A model generated the notes under the pieces. That model had not been told where the DNA came from. It saw only the letters and a program-made list of their open reading frames with translations, and did no database searches. Below, piece after piece: positions 21,820 to 30,114 of a DNA stretch of 64,000 bases. This DNA comes from G963666895 sp963666895 (GTDB lineage Bacteria > Desulfobacterota > Desulfovibrionia > Desulfovibrionales > Desulfovibrionaceae): contig CAXXNS010000010.1 of the NCBI GenBank assembly GCA_963666895.2, positions 310,001 to 374,000 of the forward strand. The letters are read 5' to 3'. Position numbers and translations under genes: made by a program. Position 1 is the stretch's first letter; each line of letters begins with the position of its first letter.

Positions 21820-21835
21820 TGGCGCATAAATTGCT
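21820..21835 (+). promoter_or_regulatory. Sigma-54 (-24/-12) promoter of VPLPA-CTERM gene
   Basis: TGGCGCATAAATTGCT has GG at 21821-21822 and GC at 21833-21834 separated by exactly 10 bp, as RpoN promoters require. The predicted transcript start is near 21846, 28 nt before the ATG at 21874. Confidence 0.7.
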
Positions 21836-21873
21836 ATTCTTTCCTAGATCATCACTCTAGGGAGTAACCGACC

Positions 21874-22395
21874 ATGAAAAAAATATTCGCATCCTTCGCC
21901 ACCCTGGCCCTCCTGCTTGTCCTCTGCGGCGTGTCGCAGGCGGCCACCTACTACTCGGACACCTTCACCGGCGACGGCTCCTACGAGTTCGTGCAGGTGG
22001 ACTTCGACCACGAATACGACGGCTCCGTGAGCTCGCCGTACAAGGCCACCCTGACCATCACCGCCTTTGACGTGGACAACGGCGAAGTCGACCAGGTGTT
22101 CCTGAAGACCGGCTCGGGCGACGTCTACCTGGGCGACCTGACCCAGCTCCCCACCTGGGACAGCTACTATCCCGGAACCTACAACTACGTGACCACCACG
22201 GTCTTCGACGTCACGCCCTACCTGGCCGCGGACATGGATTTCTACATCATGGTCTACGACGGGGCCAACTCCCACGCCATGAAGCTCGTGACCTCGGTGC
22301 TCGAAGTCACGGCCACGCCCATTCCGGGCGCCGCCTGGCTGCTGGGCTCCGGCCTGCTCGGCCTTGTGGGCCTGCGCCGCAAGATCAAGAGCTAG
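21874..22395 (+). CDS. VPLPA-CTERM sorting-domain surface protein
   Basis: 173 residues. Signal peptide 1-23 (KKIFASFATLALLLVLCGV, cut after QAA), a beta-rich body of about 125 residues, and a C-terminal exosortase-type tail: TPIPGAAWLLGSGLLGLVG then LRRKIKS, i.e. recognition motif, hydrophobic helix and basic end. Such proteins are exported and the tail is removed by an exosortase (XrtD type for VPLPA). The body has no recognised domain. It is preceded by a sigma-54 promoter and ended by a terminator at 22421, so it is a single-gene unit. Confidence 0.82.
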   Translation: MKKIFASFATLALLLVLCGVSQAATYYSDTFTGDGSYEFVQVDFDHEYDGSVSSPYKATLTITAFDVDNGEVDQVFLKTGSGDVYLGDLTQLPTWDSYYPGTYNYVTTTVFDVTPYLAADMDFYIMVYDGANSHAMKLVTSVLEVTATPIPGAAWLLGSGLLGLVGLRRKIKS

Positions 22396-22420
22396 ACAAG
22401 CACGCTGATCCGCACGCAAC

Positions 22421-22458
22421 AAGGGCCTCTCCCGAAGGAGAGGCCCTTTCTCTTTTTT
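22421..22458 (+). terminator. Rho-independent terminator
   Basis: GGGCCTCTCC at 22423-22432 pairs with GGAGAGGCCC at 22437-22446, followed by a T-rich run. It closes the VPLPA gene at 21874. Confidence 0.85.
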
Positions 22459-22525
22459 CAAGACACGTCCACCATTTCAAGACGCGCCGATCTCAGGACG
22501 TACTTTCAACGGTCCGCCCGGCCAC

Positions 22526-22553
22526 GAAAAAGGCCGCCCCAAAAGGAGCGGCC
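22526..22553 (-). terminator. Rho-independent terminator of the leftward VPLPA operon
   Basis: Read leftwards: GGCCGCTCC, loop TTTT, GGGGCGGCC, then TTTTT. It lies just after the stop of the VPLPA gene at 22576. Confidence 0.85.
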
Positions 22554-22575
22554 CGTATACGCAGGATCGGCCGGG

Positions 22576-23061
22576 TTAGTCGCGCAGCTTGCGGCGCAGG
22601 CCGAACAGCCCCAGGACGCCCGTGCCCAGCAGCCAGATCGCGCCGGGGATGGGGGTTGTCGAAGGAGGTGAGCCGGGCACGAAGGTAGCAGTCGTGTCAG
22701 CGTTGAGACTTCTGGCGCCGTTGGAATCCGTGACCACCAAGGACACGATATGGGTCGTTCCTGGAATCTCCGCCCAATACGTACTCCATTCAGCATAGGG
22801 AATGGTGACGACTTCTCCGAAATAGTCGTCGTAAAGCCCATCCCCGTCGATATCCCATGCGTAGGATGTTATGTAATCACCTTGCCCTTCATTGGGGTCG
22901 GCGGAACCGGATCCATCCAATACCAAGTCATAACCTGAATAAAGAAAGTAGTCTCCTCCGGCATCGGAAACAGGGTTCATGTTGAGGTAGTCCGCAAACG
23001 CACTGCCTGCGAACAAAGACAGAAGAGCCGGAATGAACATTGCCAAAAGGATTTTCTTCAT
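22576..23061 (-). CDS. VPLPA-CTERM surface protein with PKD-like domain
   Basis: 161 residues. Signal peptide (KKILLAMFIPALLSLFAG, cut after AFA), then one PKD/Ig-like domain: SDAGGDYFLYSGYDLVLDG, ITSYAWDIDGDGLYDDY and IVSLVVTDSNG. The C-terminus TPIPGAIWLLGTGVLGLFG plus LRRKLRD is the exosortase sorting tail. GAGGGGAATC precedes the ATG. It is the second gene of a leftward operon, starting 26 nt after the upstream VPLPA gene; GC content is lower than in most neighbours. PKD domains usually serve protein-protein or carbohydrate contacts at the cell surface. Confidence 0.8.
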   Translation of the reverse strand: MKKILLAMFIPALLSLFAGSAFADYLNMNPVSDAGGDYFLYSGYDLVLDGSGSADPNEGQGDYITSYAWDIDGDGLYDDYFGEVVTIPYAEWSTYWAEIPGTTHIVSLVVTDSNGARSLNADTTATFVPGSPPSTTPIPGAIWLLGTGVLGLFGLRRKLRD

Positions 23062-23087
23062 AACGATTCCCCTCGTATCTACAATGG

Positions 23088-23711
23088 TTACCCAGCAATC
23101 TTCTTCCGCAGGCCGAACAGGCCCAGGACGCCCGTGCCCAGCAGCCAGATCGCGCCCGGGATGGGCGTGGGCGAGGCGGCCAGCAGGTCCGCGGAAGTGA
23201 AGCTGTAGGAGCTGAACTCGCCCCAGTCGGGCAGGTACCCGGACAGGGTAGTGCCGTCGGAGAACACCACGGTGATCAGCGAGTTGGGCTCGTTGCCGTT
23301 GTTGAAGAAGGTGGTCTTGTAATATCCATAGCCCCCGGACCCGGCCATCCTGTCCAGGTCGGGAATCATGCGGAAGAACTCGTCGTAGCCGAAGCCGGTG
23401 AAGTTCAGCGGGACCACGTGGCTGGGAAGGTTGTCGTTGGTCTTGAGAAGGGTCCCGACGCTGGCGTCCACGGAGTAGCTGTTGCCGGAGGAGTAGGCGA
23501 TCGAACCCAGGTGGTCGAAGCCCCAGGCGGTGTGCCCGGCGGTCATGGAGAATCCCGTGATCTCATAGGACGTGCTGTTGTTGATCAGCCTGATGTACGG
23601 GGTGTTGTTCGAGGCGCCCCAGATCTCGAGCGTGAAGTCGTAGGTCGCGGCGGACGCGCCGGTGGCCAGGCACAGGGTGAACAGGAGAGCGAGTAGAGAA
23701 ACTTTTTTCAA
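23088..23711 (-). CDS. VPLPA-CTERM surface protein, TTG start
   Basis: 207 residues from a TTG at 23711, chosen because GGAGG lies 5 nt upstream and the resulting N-terminus (M-KKVSLLALLFTLCLATG) matches the Lys-Lys-initial signal peptides of the two neighbouring VPLPA proteins. A beta-rich body (FTLEIWGASNNTPYIRLIN) without a recognised domain is followed by TPIPGAIWLLGTGVLGLFG and LRKKIAG. A sigma-54 promoter at 23761-23778 drives this gene and the PKD-type gene behind it. Confidence 0.8.
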   Translation of the reverse strand: MKKVSLLALLFTLCLATGASAATYDFTLEIWGASNNTPYIRLINNSTSYEITGFSMTAGHTAWGFDHLGSIAYSSGNSYSVDASVGTLLKTNDNLPSHVVPLNFTGFGYDEFFRMIPDLDRMAGSGGYGYYKTTFFNNGNEPNSLITVVFSDGTTLSGYLPDWGEFSSYSFTSADLLAASPTPIPGAIWLLGTGVLGLFGLRKKIAG

Positions 23712-23760
23712 AACAACCTCCAATATCAGATAATTAATATATCTTTACTCTCTCTTAATG

Positions 23761-23778
23761 TAGCAAGTTAAGCGCCAA
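23761..23778 (-). promoter_or_regulatory. Sigma-54 (-24/-12) promoter of VPLPA operon
   Basis: On the minus strand TTGGCGCTTAACTTGCTA: GG at 23776-23775 and GC at 23764-23763 with exactly 10 bp between, and a near-consensus TTGGC and TTGC. The start of the transcript should be near 23750, about 40 nt before the TTG start codon. Confidence 0.75.
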
Positions 23779-23837
23779 TACATATTTCCCCCAAAAAAAA
23801 CGGAACATTGGATAAACGTGAGCAGTCACCTGCGCCG

Positions 23838-23851
23838 TGATTCCAAAAAAA
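23838..23851 (-). promoter_or_regulatory. Candidate activator box upstream of sigma-54 promoter
   Basis: On the minus strand TTTTTTTGGAATCA, 61 nt before the -24 GG, matching the box at 21748-21760 in sequence and spacing. Function is inferred. Confidence 0.35.
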
Positions 23852-23910
23852 GTGGACAAAAAAAAGAATCCGGACAGACACTTGACCGATCAGGTGGGAA
23901 AAAGGCTGGA

Positions 23911-23949
23911 AAAAGAAAAAGGGCCCCAGCCGGTTGGCTGAAGCCCTTG
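23911..23949 (-). terminator. Terminator of tRNA-Phe
   Basis: Read leftwards: AAGGGC-TT-CAGCC, loop AACC, GGCTG-GG-GCCCTT, then TTTCTTTTTC. It lies immediately after the tRNA. Confidence 0.8.
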
Positions 23950-23956
23950 AAACATG

Positions 23957-24032
<76 letters not shown>

Positions 24033-24045
24033 CCGCAAGAGGTCG

Positions 24046-24074
24046 CTTGTAACGAATCAATCCGGGTTAGGCAA
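24046..24074 (-). promoter_or_regulatory. Candidate sigma-70 promoter of tRNA-Phe
   Basis: Minus strand -35 TTGCCT (24074-24069) and -10 TACAAG (24051-24046), each 4/6 to consensus, with 17 nt spacing, ending 14 nt before the mature tRNA 5' end. Confidence 0.45.
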
Positions 24075-24098
24075 GCCCTTTCTTGAGAGCCGCCCGGC

Positions 24099-25886
24099 CT
24101 ACGCCCCTTCCCGGCCCTCGGTCCGGCCTCCGTCCCGTCCCATATCCCGAATACGGGCCGCGTACTCCTTGCGCAGGGCCTCCAGGTAGTCCGGGTCGGT
24201 CTTGCCCTTCCAGGTCTCCACCTCCAGGTAGCGCTTGGGGATGCGCACGGCCTCGGGCGCATAGCCCGTGGCGAACCGGGTTTGCCAGCGGATGCGCTGC
24301 ACCCGCTCGCCCAACGCCACCGGGTCCTGGGCCAGGCCCGGGTATCCGGCGCAGTCCAAAGCCTCGGACAGCAATTCGTGGGTGTAGACCCCGCGCGCGA
24401 ACAAACAGGCGACCATGGAGTTGATCAAGGCCCGGTCCCGCTCGTCCTCGACCAGAAAGTCGATGGCCCCGGCCACGTCCTGCTCCTGGTGCTTCTGGTC
24501 CCAGGCGTACCCGCCCGAGTCCAGGTGCGAGTGCCTGAAGCCCAGGGACTGGGCCGCATAAAACACCTCGCCCGTGGCGTACCCGGCCATCTCCTGGCCC
24601 AGCACGCAGGCGAAGTCCTCGCCGCCGTACCGGGCCACGGCCTTTTCCACGCCCTGGCCCAGGGCGGTCCAGAAGTCGCTGTCGCCCACGCCGCCGCCCC
24701 AGCCCAGGGCGCGCACGGCCTGCTCGTAGACCCTGCCCTGACCGAAAGCCAGGTCCAGGCCCACGTCCTCGGGCCCGACCACGCCCTTTTCCAGGGCCTC
24801 GGTGGCCCAGGCCAGGGCCACGCCCGCGCCCATGCAGTCCAGGCCCACCTTCTCCACCTCGTCCATGAGGGTCAGCACCCGGGCCGGGTCCGTGATGCCG
24901 AGCATGCTGCCCAGGGCGAAGATGGGCTCGTAGTCGTAGGGCACCTGGCGGTACTGGAAGCGGTGCTCCTGGCGGAACCGTTCGCGCACGAAACCCATGT
25001 GTACGCAGCCCACGGGGCAGCCCGCGCAGGCCATGTTCCGCAGCAGCATGTCGTCGCCGAACCGCTCGCCCGAGATCTGCTCGGCCCCGGGGTCGGTGCT
25101 GGCCTGGAGGTTGCGCCAGGGCAGGGACTTGAGCTCATTCAGAGCCAGGATGTTCCCGGCCGTGCCCAGGTCGTGGTACTTGCTCATCATGGCCGTGTGG
25201 GTCACCTGGCCGTGGATGCGCTTGTACAGCTGGGCGTAGGCCTTGCCCCGGTCGTCCCCGGGCACGTCCGCGGCCCCGTCGCCCAGGATGACCACGGCCT
25301 TGAGGTTCTTGGAGCCCATGACCGCTCCCCCGCCCAGGCGGCCGAAATGGCGGTAGGAGTCCACGTTGATACAGGCCATGGCCGAGCCCCACTCCCCGGC
25401 CGGGCCGATGCGCATGATGCTGCGGTGGCCCGAGCCCGGATACATCTTGCGGATGGCCTTGCCCGCGCCCAGGGCGTCGTAGCCCTTGAAAAAGTGAACG
25501 TCCTTGATCTCGGCCCGGCGCGAACCCACGGCCAGCAGGCTGAGCAGCTTGGCCCGGCCCGTGACCACCAGCCCGTCGTACCCGGCGAAGGCCAGGGACA
25601 GGGCGTTGCGCCCGCCCGCGTGGCTCTCGGCGTACTGGTCGTGGTAGGGCGACTTGAACGCGCACACGGTCTTGCTCATGAGCGGGAAGAGCCCGGTCAG
25701 CGGGCCCACGGCCAGGATGAAGGGCTGGTCCGGGTGGTACCAGGGCTCGTTCGGCAAGCCGTACTTGAGGAACAGCAGGGCGGCCAGGCCCGAGCCCCCG
25801 GCCACCTGGTCGCGGCCGTCCAGGGTCTCCACGCGCACGCGGCCCGTGCCCAGGTCGGCCAGGAGGATGCGGAAATGGTCGCGCAT
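24099..25886 (-). CDS. Tungsten-type aldehyde:ferredoxin oxidoreductase, large subunit
   Basis: 595 residues, within the 580-630 range of the AOR family. It has the N-terminal AOR fold (GGSGLAALLFLKYG, SHAGGRNALSLAFAGYDG, GRLGGGAVMGSKNLKAV for pyranopterin contacts) and the [4Fe-4S] ligands CAGCPVGC near residue 290 with the distal Cys in INSMVACLFARG. The enzyme would oxidise aldehydes to acids, or reduce acids with low-potential ferredoxin, using a tungsten bis-pyranopterin cofactor. Its ATG overlaps the stop of the polyferredoxin gene (25884-25888), so the two are one unit, comparable to AorA/AorB pairs. The specific substrate is not predictable. Confidence 0.88.
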   Translation of the reverse strand: MRDHFRILLADLGTGRVRVETLDGRDQVAGGSGLAALLFLKYGLPNEPWYHPDQPFILAVGPLTGLFPLMSKTVCAFKSPYHDQYAESHAGGRNALSLAFAGYDGLVVTGRAKLLSLLAVGSRRAEIKDVHFFKGYDALGAGKAIRKMYPGSGHRSIMRIGPAGEWGSAMACINVDSYRHFGRLGGGAVMGSKNLKAVVILGDGAADVPGDDRGKAYAQLYKRIHGQVTHTAMMSKYHDLGTAGNILALNELKSLPWRNLQASTDPGAEQISGERFGDDMLLRNMACAGCPVGCVHMGFVRERFRQEHRFQYRQVPYDYEPIFALGSMLGITDPARVLTLMDEVEKVGLDCMGAGVALAWATEALEKGVVGPEDVGLDLAFGQGRVYEQAVRALGWGGGVGDSDFWTALGQGVEKAVARYGGEDFACVLGQEMAGYATGEVFYAAQSLGFRHSHLDSGGYAWDQKHQEQDVAGAIDFLVEDERDRALINSMVACLFARGVYTHELLSEALDCAGYPGLAQDPVALGERVQRIRWQTRFATGYAPEAVRIPKRYLEVETWKGKTDPDYLEALRKEYAARIRDMGRDGGRTEGREGA

Positions 25887-26335
25887 CACGCCTCCTCCCC
25901 GGGCACAACCCCGTTGAGCACGTTGCTCTTCAGGTCGGCCAGGTCCCTGAGCTCCAGGCAGTCGTGGGGGCAGTACTCCACGCACCGGCCGCAGTGCAGG
26001 CACACGTAGGGCCGGGTCTCGTGGTCCAGATGGATGGCGCCCACCGGGCAGGCCTCGGCGCACAGGCCGCAGCGGATGCACAGCTTGGCGTTGACCAGCA
26101 CGCCCCCGCCCTTGCGCTGGGAATAGGCGCCCGTGGGACAGGCCTGGGCGCAGGGGGCCGGGTCGCAGGCCAGGCAAAGCGCGGCCACGAAGCCCGTGGA
26201 CAGCCCGCCCGAGCTGGAGATGCGGATGCCGGCCGTGTCCCAGGAGACCTGCTTATGCACCAGGCGGGCGCAGGCCAGGGAACAGGAGTGGCAGCCGATG
26301 CAGCGCTCCATGCGCGGCGCGGTCAGTTGTTTCAT
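25886..26335 (-). CDS. Polyferredoxin (four [4Fe-4S]) partner of aldehyde oxidoreductase
   Basis: 149 residues with four clusters' worth of cysteines: CIGCHSCSLAC, CLACDPAPCAQACP, CIRCGLCAEACP and CLHCGRCVEYCP. It is of the HycB/DmsB/AorA electron-transfer type and should carry electrons between the AOR active site and a ferredoxin or another acceptor. The start has GGAGG upstream (minus strand). It is the first gene of the pair and overlaps the AOR gene by ATGA. Confidence 0.85.
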   Translation of the reverse strand: MKQLTAPRMERCIGCHSCSLACARLVHKQVSWDTAGIRISSSGGLSTGFVAALCLACDPAPCAQACPTGAYSQRKGGGVLVNAKLCIRCGLCAEACPVGAIHLDHETRPYVCLHCGRCVEYCPHDCLELRDLADLKSNVLNGVVPGEEA

Positions 26336-26374
26336 TCATTTCCTCCAACGCCCCGAACCAGGGGCGCAGACCTC

Positions 26375-26402
26375 TACATAGCATGTCCGGCGACTCTGTC
26401 CA
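26375..26402 (-). promoter_or_regulatory. Possible promoter of the AOR operon
   Basis: Minus strand TGGACA, 16 nt, then TATGTA preceded by TGC (extended -10), about 40 nt before the start codon. Weak match. Confidence 0.33.
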
Positions 26403-26552
26403 GGGGGAGGATGGAAATCAAGAGGATGAGAAGCGGCTCGCCAATGGCGCGTTCTTGTCAGGCGAACAAGGTCCATTTCTCAAAGCAAGGAGAATTCATT
26501 GACATAGACCGGAAAAGAACGGAATTGTTTAGGTTCTCCGGAGGTGGAGACA

Positions 26553-27242
26553 TTGAACAAGGCGACTTGGACATTGTGTTTCATTTTGTTGCTGGGGGCG
26601 CTGTTCGGATGCGGCGAAGCAGCCCATGAAGACCCGGTCGCCGACCGATTTCTCGGCCCCCTGCCCGGCACGGTCCACGAGTACCTCAACGCGGACGGGG
26701 TGCGCATGGAGGTGGCCGGGATCGCCTGGGTGGAGAAGGGAAGGGCCGTGCGGGTCCGGGAGACCACCCTGCTGCCATCCGAACTCCTGCCGCCCGAACT
26801 GGCGGACCGGGTCGCGCCGGGCGAATCCGGGGTGACGTCCGTGCGGGAATACGTGCTCCGGGCCGAGGGGGAGCGGCTGGTCCTGGAGGAGGCCGGGGAA
26901 CGGACGATCCTGGCCGATCTTTCCGGAGACGCGTGGTCCATTCCGGCCATGACAACCTCTGCTGCGGATGATGCGGCAGCTGGTCCGGCCGAATCCGACT
27001 GGGTGGTCCGGGAGGCCGAGTGCCGGATGAGCGAGTGCGGCGAGCGCGTTCTCTTTGGGGCATCCCGAAAGGTGTTCACGGTGGCCTGCTTTCTGGCGGC
27101 GGATCGGAATGGAAGCGAGCCGATGCAGGTGGTTGATCTGGAATTGGCCGAGGGCATCGGTGTGATCCGTTTGGGAGACCTGGAACTCACGGCCGTCCAG
27201 GCTCCGGGGAAACCTCAGGAAGGCGACCCCAACAAGCCCTGA
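26553..27242 (+). CDS. Lipoprotein of unknown function
   Basis: 229 residues if started at the TTG at 26553, which follows GGAGG; a GTG at 26544 would overlap that site. The signal peptide (TWTLCFILLLGALFGC) has a lipobox with Cys20, so it is a lipoprotein. The body includes a DADGVRMEV-like strand region (LNADGVRMEVAGIAWVE) and a Cys pair in CRMSECGE; no family was recognised. It ends exactly where the leftward acetyltransferase gene ends, with abutting stop codons. Distribution and role are unknown. Confidence 0.65.
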   Translation: MNKATWTLCFILLLGALFGCGEAAHEDPVADRFLGPLPGTVHEYLNADGVRMEVAGIAWVEKGRAVRVRETTLLPSELLPPELADRVAPGESGVTSVREYVLRAEGERLVLEEAGERTILADLSGDAWSIPAMTTSAADDAAAGPAESDWVVREAECRMSECGERVLFGASRKVFTVACFLAADRNGSEPMQVVDLELAEGIGVIRLGDLELTAVQAPGKPQEGDPNKP

Positions 27243-29954
27243 TCAGTCGCCCGCCTCGTTTTCGGGGTGCAACTGCAAAACCATGTCCACCAGCTCCGGG
27301 TCCTCCGGGCTCTTGGTGATGACGAACCCGAACTTCCTGGCCAGGGCCTGCATGCCCAGGTTCTCGGTCATGGTCTGGCCCACCAGCTTGGTGGTGCCCC
27401 GCTCCCGGGTGTAGTCGATGCTCTTCTTGAAGAGCATGGAACCCAGGCCCTGCCCCTTGAGGTCGGAGCGGATGACGATGGCGAACTCGGCCTCGGAGTT
27501 GTCCGGCTTGGTCACGGTGCGCGACACCCCCAGGGTCTGGGGCTCGCCCCGGCGGCCGTCCACCTGGGCGATGAAGGCCATCTCCCGGTCGTAGTCGATC
27601 TGGGTGAACCGGGCCAGGTCCTTATGGTCGAACTCGCGGCGCACCACCCCGAAAAAGCGCCGGCGCAGGTCCTCCTCGGAGAGCGAGGCCAGGAACTCGC
27701 GGTGGGCGTGCTCGTCCTCGGGCCGGATGGGCCGCAGGGTGATCTTGGACCCGTCCTTGAGCACCACGCACTCCTCCAGCTCGCGCGGGTAGGGCCGGAT
27801 GGCCAGCCGCGCCGCGCCCTCGACCTTGCTGGGGGCCACCTGCACGTGCGCGCCCAGGGCCAGCACGCCCAGGTCGTCGGCGTAGAGCGGGTTGATGTCC
27901 AGCTCGGCCACCTGGGGCAGGTCGATGAGCAGCTGGGAAACCTGGATGATGGTCAGGCAGATGTCGTCCAGGTCGGCCGGGGCCTGGGTGGGGCTGCCCG
28001 AGAGCAGGCGGGAGATGCGGGTGCGGGAGATGAGCTCCCGGGCCAGGCTCATGGACAGGGGCGGCATGGTCACGGCCGAGTCCCGGACCATCTCCCTGGA
28101 CATGCCGCCGTGGCCGAAATGGATGATGGGCCCGAACACCGGGTCCACGTTGGCGGCGATGAACAGCTCGTGGGCTCCGGCGCGGCGGCCCATGCGCTGG
28201 ATCGTGAAGCCCTCCACGTAGGCGTCGGGCCGCTCGCGGGCCACGCGGGAAAGCATGTGGGCCGCGCCTTCCCAGACCTGCTCCGGGGTCTCCAGGTCCA
28301 GGAGCACACCGCCCACGGCGAACGGCTGGGGAATCTGGGGCGAGCGCAGCTTCAGGGCCACGGGGTAGCCCAGGTCGTCGGCCGCGATGACCGCCTCCTT
28401 GGCCGAGACCGCGATGCGCGTCTCCACGGCCGGGATGCCGTAGGCGGCCAGCACGTCCTTGGCCTCGGGCTCGGTCAGGGTGTCGCGGCCCTGCTCCAGG
28501 GCCCCGTTGATGATCTCCCGGGCCGACAGGGTGTCCGGGAAGAAGTCCGTGGGCAGGGAGGCCGGGGTCTCCATGAGCATGTCCTGGTTGCGCTGGAACT
28601 GGACCATGTACAGGAAGGCCCGGGTGGCCTTGTCCGGGGTGTCGTAGGTGGGCACCCCTTCCCGGGCGAATATCTCGCGGGCCTTGTCGGCCGCGCCCGA
28701 ACCCAGCCAGGAGGTCAGCACCATGCGCTTGGTGCGCTTCATGGCCTGGGCCACGGCCTGGGCCGTCTCGATCTCGGGCAGCCCGGCGAACGGCACGTGC
28801 ATGACCAGCAGGGCGTCCACCTCCGGGTCCTTGAGCAGAATCCGGATGACCTCGGCGTACTGCTCGCCGTCCGCGTTGTAGGGCAGGGCCACGGGGTTGG
28901 GCCGGGGCCTGCCGCCGCCCACGGCCTGCTCCACCGCGGACAGGGTGTCCTGGCTGAGCGCGGCCAGACGGCCTCCGCCGGACAGGACCGCGTCCGCGGC
29001 CATGATCCCGGCCGAATGGCCGTTGGACACGATGGCCAGCCGGTCGCCGCGCACGGGCTTGACGTTGGCCACGGTGCGCGCGCCGTCGAACAGCCCGTCG
29101 ATGGAGTCCACCCGGAGCATGCCCGCGCGCCTGAAGGCCACGTCGTAGATTTCGTCGTTGAGGGACAGCCCGTCCAGGCCCAGCTCGTTGCAGTCCGTGA
29201 GCGACAGCTGCATGGCCCGGCCGGGGCGCAGCACCAGCACGGGCTTGTTGCGCGAGGCGGCCCGGGCCGCGGACATGAACTCGCGGGCGTCGCAGACCGA
29301 TTCCACGTAGAGCAGGATGGACCGGGTCAGGGGGTCGCTGCCCAGGTAGTCGAGCACGTCGGCCACGGTCACGTCCAGGCGGCTGCCCAGGGAGACCAGG
29401 TAGGAGAAGCCCAGGGACTGGCCCCGGGCCCAGTCCAGGACCGTGGTGAACAGGGAGTCGGACTGGGACAGGAACGCGGTCTTGCCGGGCTTGATGGAGG
29501 TGTGGGCCAAGCTGGCGTTGAGGTTCTGGCCCGGGACCATGAAGCCCAGGGACTTGGGCCCCAGGATGCGCACGTCCGGAGGCCCGGCCGCCTCCAGGAT
29601 GGCCTCCCGGGCCCGGCGGCGGGTCTCGTCGTCCAGGCCCGCGAAGCTCATGCCCAGGAGCATGACCGCCTTGGTGCCCAGGGCGCGCAGCTCGTCCACG
29701 AGGATGGCCGCCTCGGTCAACGGCCGGGACACGATGGCCAGGTCCGGCACCTTGGGCAGCCGCCCGATGGCCGGATAGGTGAGCACCCCGGCCACGGCCT
29801 CGGCCTCGTCGGACACGGGCATGACCGGACCGAGAAATCCGCCGGCCATGATGTTGCGCATGATCAGATTGCCCGGGTCCTGCGGGTCGTTGGTGGGGCC
29901 GATGACCGCGACGGACTTGGGATTGAACAGGTATTCCAGATTGATGGCGCTCAC
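27243..29954 (-). CDS. Pat-type protein lysine acetyltransferase (acyl-CoA synthetase-like plus GNAT)
   Basis: 903 residues, the size and order of Salmonella Pat (886): CoA-binding domain (NPKSVAVIGPTNDP at the start), succinyl-CoA-ligase-like domains, an ATP-grasp domain (about 480-700) and a C-terminal GNAT domain (ITLRPIRPEDEHAHREFLAS; acetyl-CoA loop near RSDLKGQGLGSMLF). In true ADP-forming acetyl-CoA synthetases the segment after PGR contains a catalytic SHTG histidine; here it reads GRAMQLSLTDCNELGLDG without the His, which fits a regulatory acetyltransferase rather than an acetate-forming enzyme. The GTG at 29954 is chosen from GGGAG 6 nt upstream. Likely targets such as AMP-forming Acs are not in the window. 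Confidence 0.8.
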   Translation of the reverse strand: MSAINLEYLFNPKSVAVIGPTNDPQDPGNLIMRNIMAGGFLGPVMPVSDEAEAVAGVLTYPAIGRLPKVPDLAIVSRPLTEAAILVDELRALGTKAVMLLGMSFAGLDDETRRRAREAILEAAGPPDVRILGPKSLGFMVPGQNLNASLAHTSIKPGKTAFLSQSDSLFTTVLDWARGQSLGFSYLVSLGSRLDVTVADVLDYLGSDPLTRSILLYVESVCDAREFMSAARAASRNKPVLVLRPGRAMQLSLTDCNELGLDGLSLNDEIYDVAFRRAGMLRVDSIDGLFDGARTVANVKPVRGDRLAIVSNGHSAGIMAADAVLSGGGRLAALSQDTLSAVEQAVGGGRPRPNPVALPYNADGEQYAEVIRILLKDPEVDALLVMHVPFAGLPEIETAQAVAQAMKRTKRMVLTSWLGSGAADKAREIFAREGVPTYDTPDKATRAFLYMVQFQRNQDMLMETPASLPTDFFPDTLSAREIINGALEQGRDTLTEPEAKDVLAAYGIPAVETRIAVSAKEAVIAADDLGYPVALKLRSPQIPQPFAVGGVLLDLETPEQVWEGAAHMLSRVARERPDAYVEGFTIQRMGRRAGAHELFIAANVDPVFGPIIHFGHGGMSREMVRDSAVTMPPLSMSLARELISRTRISRLLSGSPTQAPADLDDICLTIIQVSQLLIDLPQVAELDINPLYADDLGVLALGAHVQVAPSKVEGAARLAIRPYPRELEECVVLKDGSKITLRPIRPEDEHAHREFLASLSEEDLRRRFFGVVRREFDHKDLARFTQIDYDREMAFIAQVDGRRGEPQTLGVSRTVTKPDNSEAEFAIVIRSDLKGQGLGSMLFKKSIDYTRERGTTKLVGQTMTENLGMQALARKFGFVITKSPEDPELVDMVLQLHPENEAGD

Positions 29955-30114
29955 TTCCGTCTCCCGGGTATGGCGAGGCAGGCAAAAATCCTGTGTCGTG
30001 GACGGTAGCAGAATCAATCGGGAAAGGAAATTCCATACGCCGCCGCAACGCCTTGCCGCGGCCGGAAGGCGAACCGTTCTTGAACAAAGCCCGGCCGACT
30101 GATAGGAATCGGCC

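Noticed and set aside
26497..26550. TTGACA at about 26498 as promoter of the lipoprotein gene
   Set aside because: The -35 is perfect but no acceptable -10 is found at 16-18 nt.
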